Source of the DNA: an uncultured Fusibacter sp. | GTDB taxonomy: Bacteria; Bacillota; Clostridia; Peptostreptococcales; Acidaminobacteraceae | NCBI GenBank assembly: GCA_937958285.1 | Contig: CALFXQ010000141.1 | Span: 1 to 7,114, forward strand | DNA length: 7,114 nt | Direction: 5' to 3' | Part shown: positions 5,414 through 7,114 of the stretch, in pieces | Numbering within the stretch: position 1 is the stretch's first letter | Layout of the letters: each line of letters begins with the position of its first letter | Made by a program: the position numbers and the translations under genes | Notes under the pieces: model-generated | What the model was told of the DNA's origin: nothing | Seen by the model: the letters and a program-made list of their open reading frames with translations, nothing else | Database searches by the model: none

Positions 5414-6579
5414 TGTGAACGCTCCGCGCCACTAATGGCAAATTTTGCCTCTAATTGTATACCGGGCACAATCCCATCAAATGGCTTGTCGATGGCGACC
5501 TTAATTGGAAACACCAGCCGGTCTCGGTCTTTAGTGGTCACTACGTTCATCGGCGTGAACATGGCAGTCTGGGCAATCGATAAAATATGCCCATTTGTAC
5601 TTGCACCACTGACAACAGCCATTAAATCAACCTTGCCGCCCACCTTAAGTTGTGGCAATAGGACTTCTTGAACGTAAAGGGTCACTGTCATCTGTTCAGG
5701 GTCTACAATGGTTGCCACGGGCGCTCCCTGAGCCACCAACTCGCCCAAGTTGTAGTGTAGGCCTTCAATAATCCCTTTTGCAGGCGAAGTCACCCTATAC
5801 TTTTCCAGTTGTTTTTCGACAAGCGCCACTTCGTCTTCTAGTGCCAATACATTTTGGCCCGCTACGGCTTGATCATTAAGGTCGGCGCCCGACTCCAGCT
5901 GATTTAATCTTTCTTTTGCCGAGGCAAGGGAGAGGGATGCTGATAGCTTTTGCTCTTTTAGGGCTTCTATTTCGCCAGTTGCTGTTTTTAATGACAATTC
6001 GTTGTTGCTGAGTGCGTTTTGCGCTGTAGTTAAGTCTAATTTTGCCCCATCGAATAGCGCTTTCGAGCTAGTGCCGTCATCGTAGACAGCTTTGGCCGAC
6101 TGATAGGCATCCGTTTTTAACTGCAAGGTGGCGCGACTCGTAACAAGGGTATTTTCTATCTGCTTTTTTGCGTTATGCGCCTTTGCAATTTGAATATTTA
6201 ATTGGGCAACTTGTGATTCCAATTGTTTAATGGCGTTTTTTTGTATTGCTAGATCTTCTTTTCTCGCAGGATTTGTCGCCTTATCCTTTTGAGAAATCGC
6301 CATAGAGAGCTGTCGTTTTGCTTTGCTAAGGCGAAGCTCGGCTTCTGTTTGATCTAATGTGTACAATATGTCGCTTACATCGACCATGTCTCCCTCGCTG
6401 TGAGAAACCGCCGTGATGATGCCACTTACCTGTGAAGAAATCACGTAGGTTTCGCCTTCTACCGTGCCATAATAGACTTCTTTGGGTTCGCGATCTGTTG
6501 AGAGATAAATAGAGTAGGCAAAAATAGCTAAAATAGAGAGTACAATGATTGGTCTGATTACTTTATGCTTGTTTTTCAT
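5410..6579 (-). CDS. HlyD/EmrA-type membrane fusion (periplasmic adaptor) protein, YbhG-like
   Basis: The 389-residue protein is anchored by one N-terminal membrane helix at about 8-26 (VIRPIIVLSILAIFAYSIY) with the rest outside the membrane. A first half-lipoyl motif, SQVSGIITAVSHSEGDMV, is at about 49-66. A long alpha-helical hairpin with heptad-like charged and Leu/Ala pattern spans about 78-260, and the second half-lipoyl motif, VTSPAKGIIEGLHYNLGE, is at about 263-280. The beta-barrel and membrane-proximal part follows, with MFTPMNVVTTKDRDRLVFPI at about 340-359. This order defines the adaptor that links an inner-membrane exporter to an outer partner or, in single-membrane bacteria, assists the permease alone. 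No outer-membrane channel gene is present in the window. The start is set by AAGGAG six bases before the ATG (6586-6591), and the stop overlaps the ATPase start by four bases. Confidence 0.92.
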   Translation of the reverse strand: MKNKHKVIRPIIVLSILAIFAYSIYLSTDREPKEVYYGTVEGETYVISSQVSGIITAVSHSEGDMVDVSDILYTLDQTEAELRLSKAKRQLSMAISQKDKATNPARKEDLAIQKNAIKQLESQVAQLNIQIAKAHNAKKQIENTLVTSRATLQLKTDAYQSAKAVYDDGTSSKALFDGAKLDLTTAQNALSNNELSLKTATGEIEALKEQKLSASLSLASAKERLNQLESGADLNDQAVAGQNVLALEDEVALVEKQLEKYRVTSPAKGIIEGLHYNLGELVAQGAPVATIVDPEQMTVTLYVQEVLLPQLKVGGKVDLMAVVSGASTNGHILSIAQTAMFTPMNVVTTKDRDRLVFPIKVAIDKPFDGIVPGIQLEAKFAISGAERSQ

Positions 6580-7114
6580 ATGCCGCTCCTTCTAGAAAGA
6601 GTTGAATCACTTGTGGAATTTCTGAGTCGAGATCAATCTCTGAGCCTAGAATCTGATAGTCCAGTAGTAAAAAGTTTAGGCTGCCGGCTAGACTTCTAAA
6701 CAATAGTTTTGGCTGCAGATCACTGCGCACAATGCCTTTCATTTGAAGGGCTGCGATGATTTTGTCGAGCTCTTGAACTAACTGTTTAAACATATCGCGT
6801 ATCTTTTCTAGTGCCTCCGCTTCATTAAATTGCAGTTCCTGGAAGAGTATTTTAAAATAGCCAATGTGATTTAGGATATATTTAAACTTATAGGTTAAAA
6901 ACTTAGAAATGTCTTCTGGGTGCTGAATCGAAAGGGTGCCTGTCTTTAATTGATCCATACCATACAGAAGTACTTTGGGCAATCGCTCTTGTATAATTTC
7001 AATAAATACCACCTCGAGCAGGGCCGACTTGGACTTAAAGCGTTTAAAAATGAGGGCTTGAGATACATTGGCTAACTGGGCAATGGCCTTCGTTGAGGTC
7101 TGTAAATAGCCTTG
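6563..7114 (-). CDS. TetR/AcrR-family transcriptional regulator (N-terminus outside window)
   Basis: The frame is open from the right edge of the window to a TAA at 6563-6565, giving 183 residues. The first visible residues form the TetR-type helix-turn-helix: TSTKAIAQLANVSQALIF at about 6-23 of the fragment, followed by KRFKSKSALLEVVF, which matches the conserved F-K-S-K-x-x-L stretch after the recognition helix. The remaining 145 residues are helical and variable, as expected for the ligand-binding and dimerisation domain. Only the first dozen or so residues should be missing. A GTG at 7012 could pass for a start but would remove the DNA-binding domain, so it is not used. The gene overlaps hlyD by 17 bases and heads the operon, so it is probably an autoregulated repressor of the exporter whose operator lies beyond the window. 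Confidence 0.9.
   Translation of the reverse strand, partial: QGYLQTSTKAIAQLANVSQALIFKRFKSKSALLEVVFIEIIQERLPKVLLYGMDQLKTGTLSIQHPEDISKFLTYKFKYILNHIGYFKILFQELQFNEAEALEKIRDMFKQLVQELDKIIAALQMKGIVRSDLQPKLLFRSLAGSLNFLLLDYQILGSEIDLDSEIPQVIQLFLEGAAYEKQA
6586..6591 (-). promoter_or_regulatory. Ribosome-binding site for the HlyD gene (AAGGAG)
   Basis: AAGGAG on the - strand lies six bases before the ATG at 6579 and sits inside the end of the TetR-family gene. It confirms the start and shows that the adaptor gene has its own strong initiation site although it overlaps the regulator gene by 17 bases. Confidence 0.65.

Noticed and set aside
6563..7012. A complete 149-residue regulator starting with GTG at 7012.
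   Set aside because: The frame continues without a stop to the window edge and encodes a clear TetR helix-turn-helix there, so the gene is longer and starts outside.

Overview
The window is a compact, protein-coding stretch with no RNA gene, insertion sequence or CRISPR array. Its base composition is moderately AT-rich, most clearly in the first 850 bases. It has strong Shine-Dalgarno sites, and its proteins resemble families I know best from Clostridia and other Firmicutes: a SatA-type acetyltransferase, a GNAT-YoaP protein and a clostridial-type class I methyltransferase. A clostridial chromosome is the best guess, but this is inference from remembered family resemblance and not a search result.

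The left half (3-3492) is read on the + strand as a probable operon. It holds the C-terminal end of an unrecognised protein (3-248), a streptothricin-acetyltransferase-like GNAT (295-831), a shortened GNAT of the YoaP type (842-1219), an AlkC-like DNA alkylation-repair HEAT-repeat protein (1229-1969), a class I SAM-dependent methyltransferase (1986-2855) and a DJ-1/PfpI-family protein (2857-3492). Gaps after the first gene are 46, 10, 9, 16 and 1 bases, and two ribosome-binding sites are fused to the preceding stop codon, so translation is probably coupled.

The right half (3505-7114) is read on the - strand and is a complete-looking efflux operon apart from the start of its first gene. It runs TetR-family regulator (its N-terminus lies beyond the window), HlyD-type membrane fusion protein, single-domain ABC ATPase, and ABC-2 permease of the YbhS/YbhR type. 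Each gene overlaps the next, by 17, 4 and 8 bases (the last with the preferred permease start). The regulator probably controls the three export genes and itself. The two operons converge with only 12 bases between stop codons and no clear terminator.

Taken together, the left operon looks like a set of small-molecule modification and damage-repair enzymes and the right operon like a drug-export system. I see no strong sign of an undescribed system. The most notable points are the apparent double deletion in the YoaP-type GNAT, the short C-terminus of the AlkC-like protein, and the clustering of resistance-like functions.
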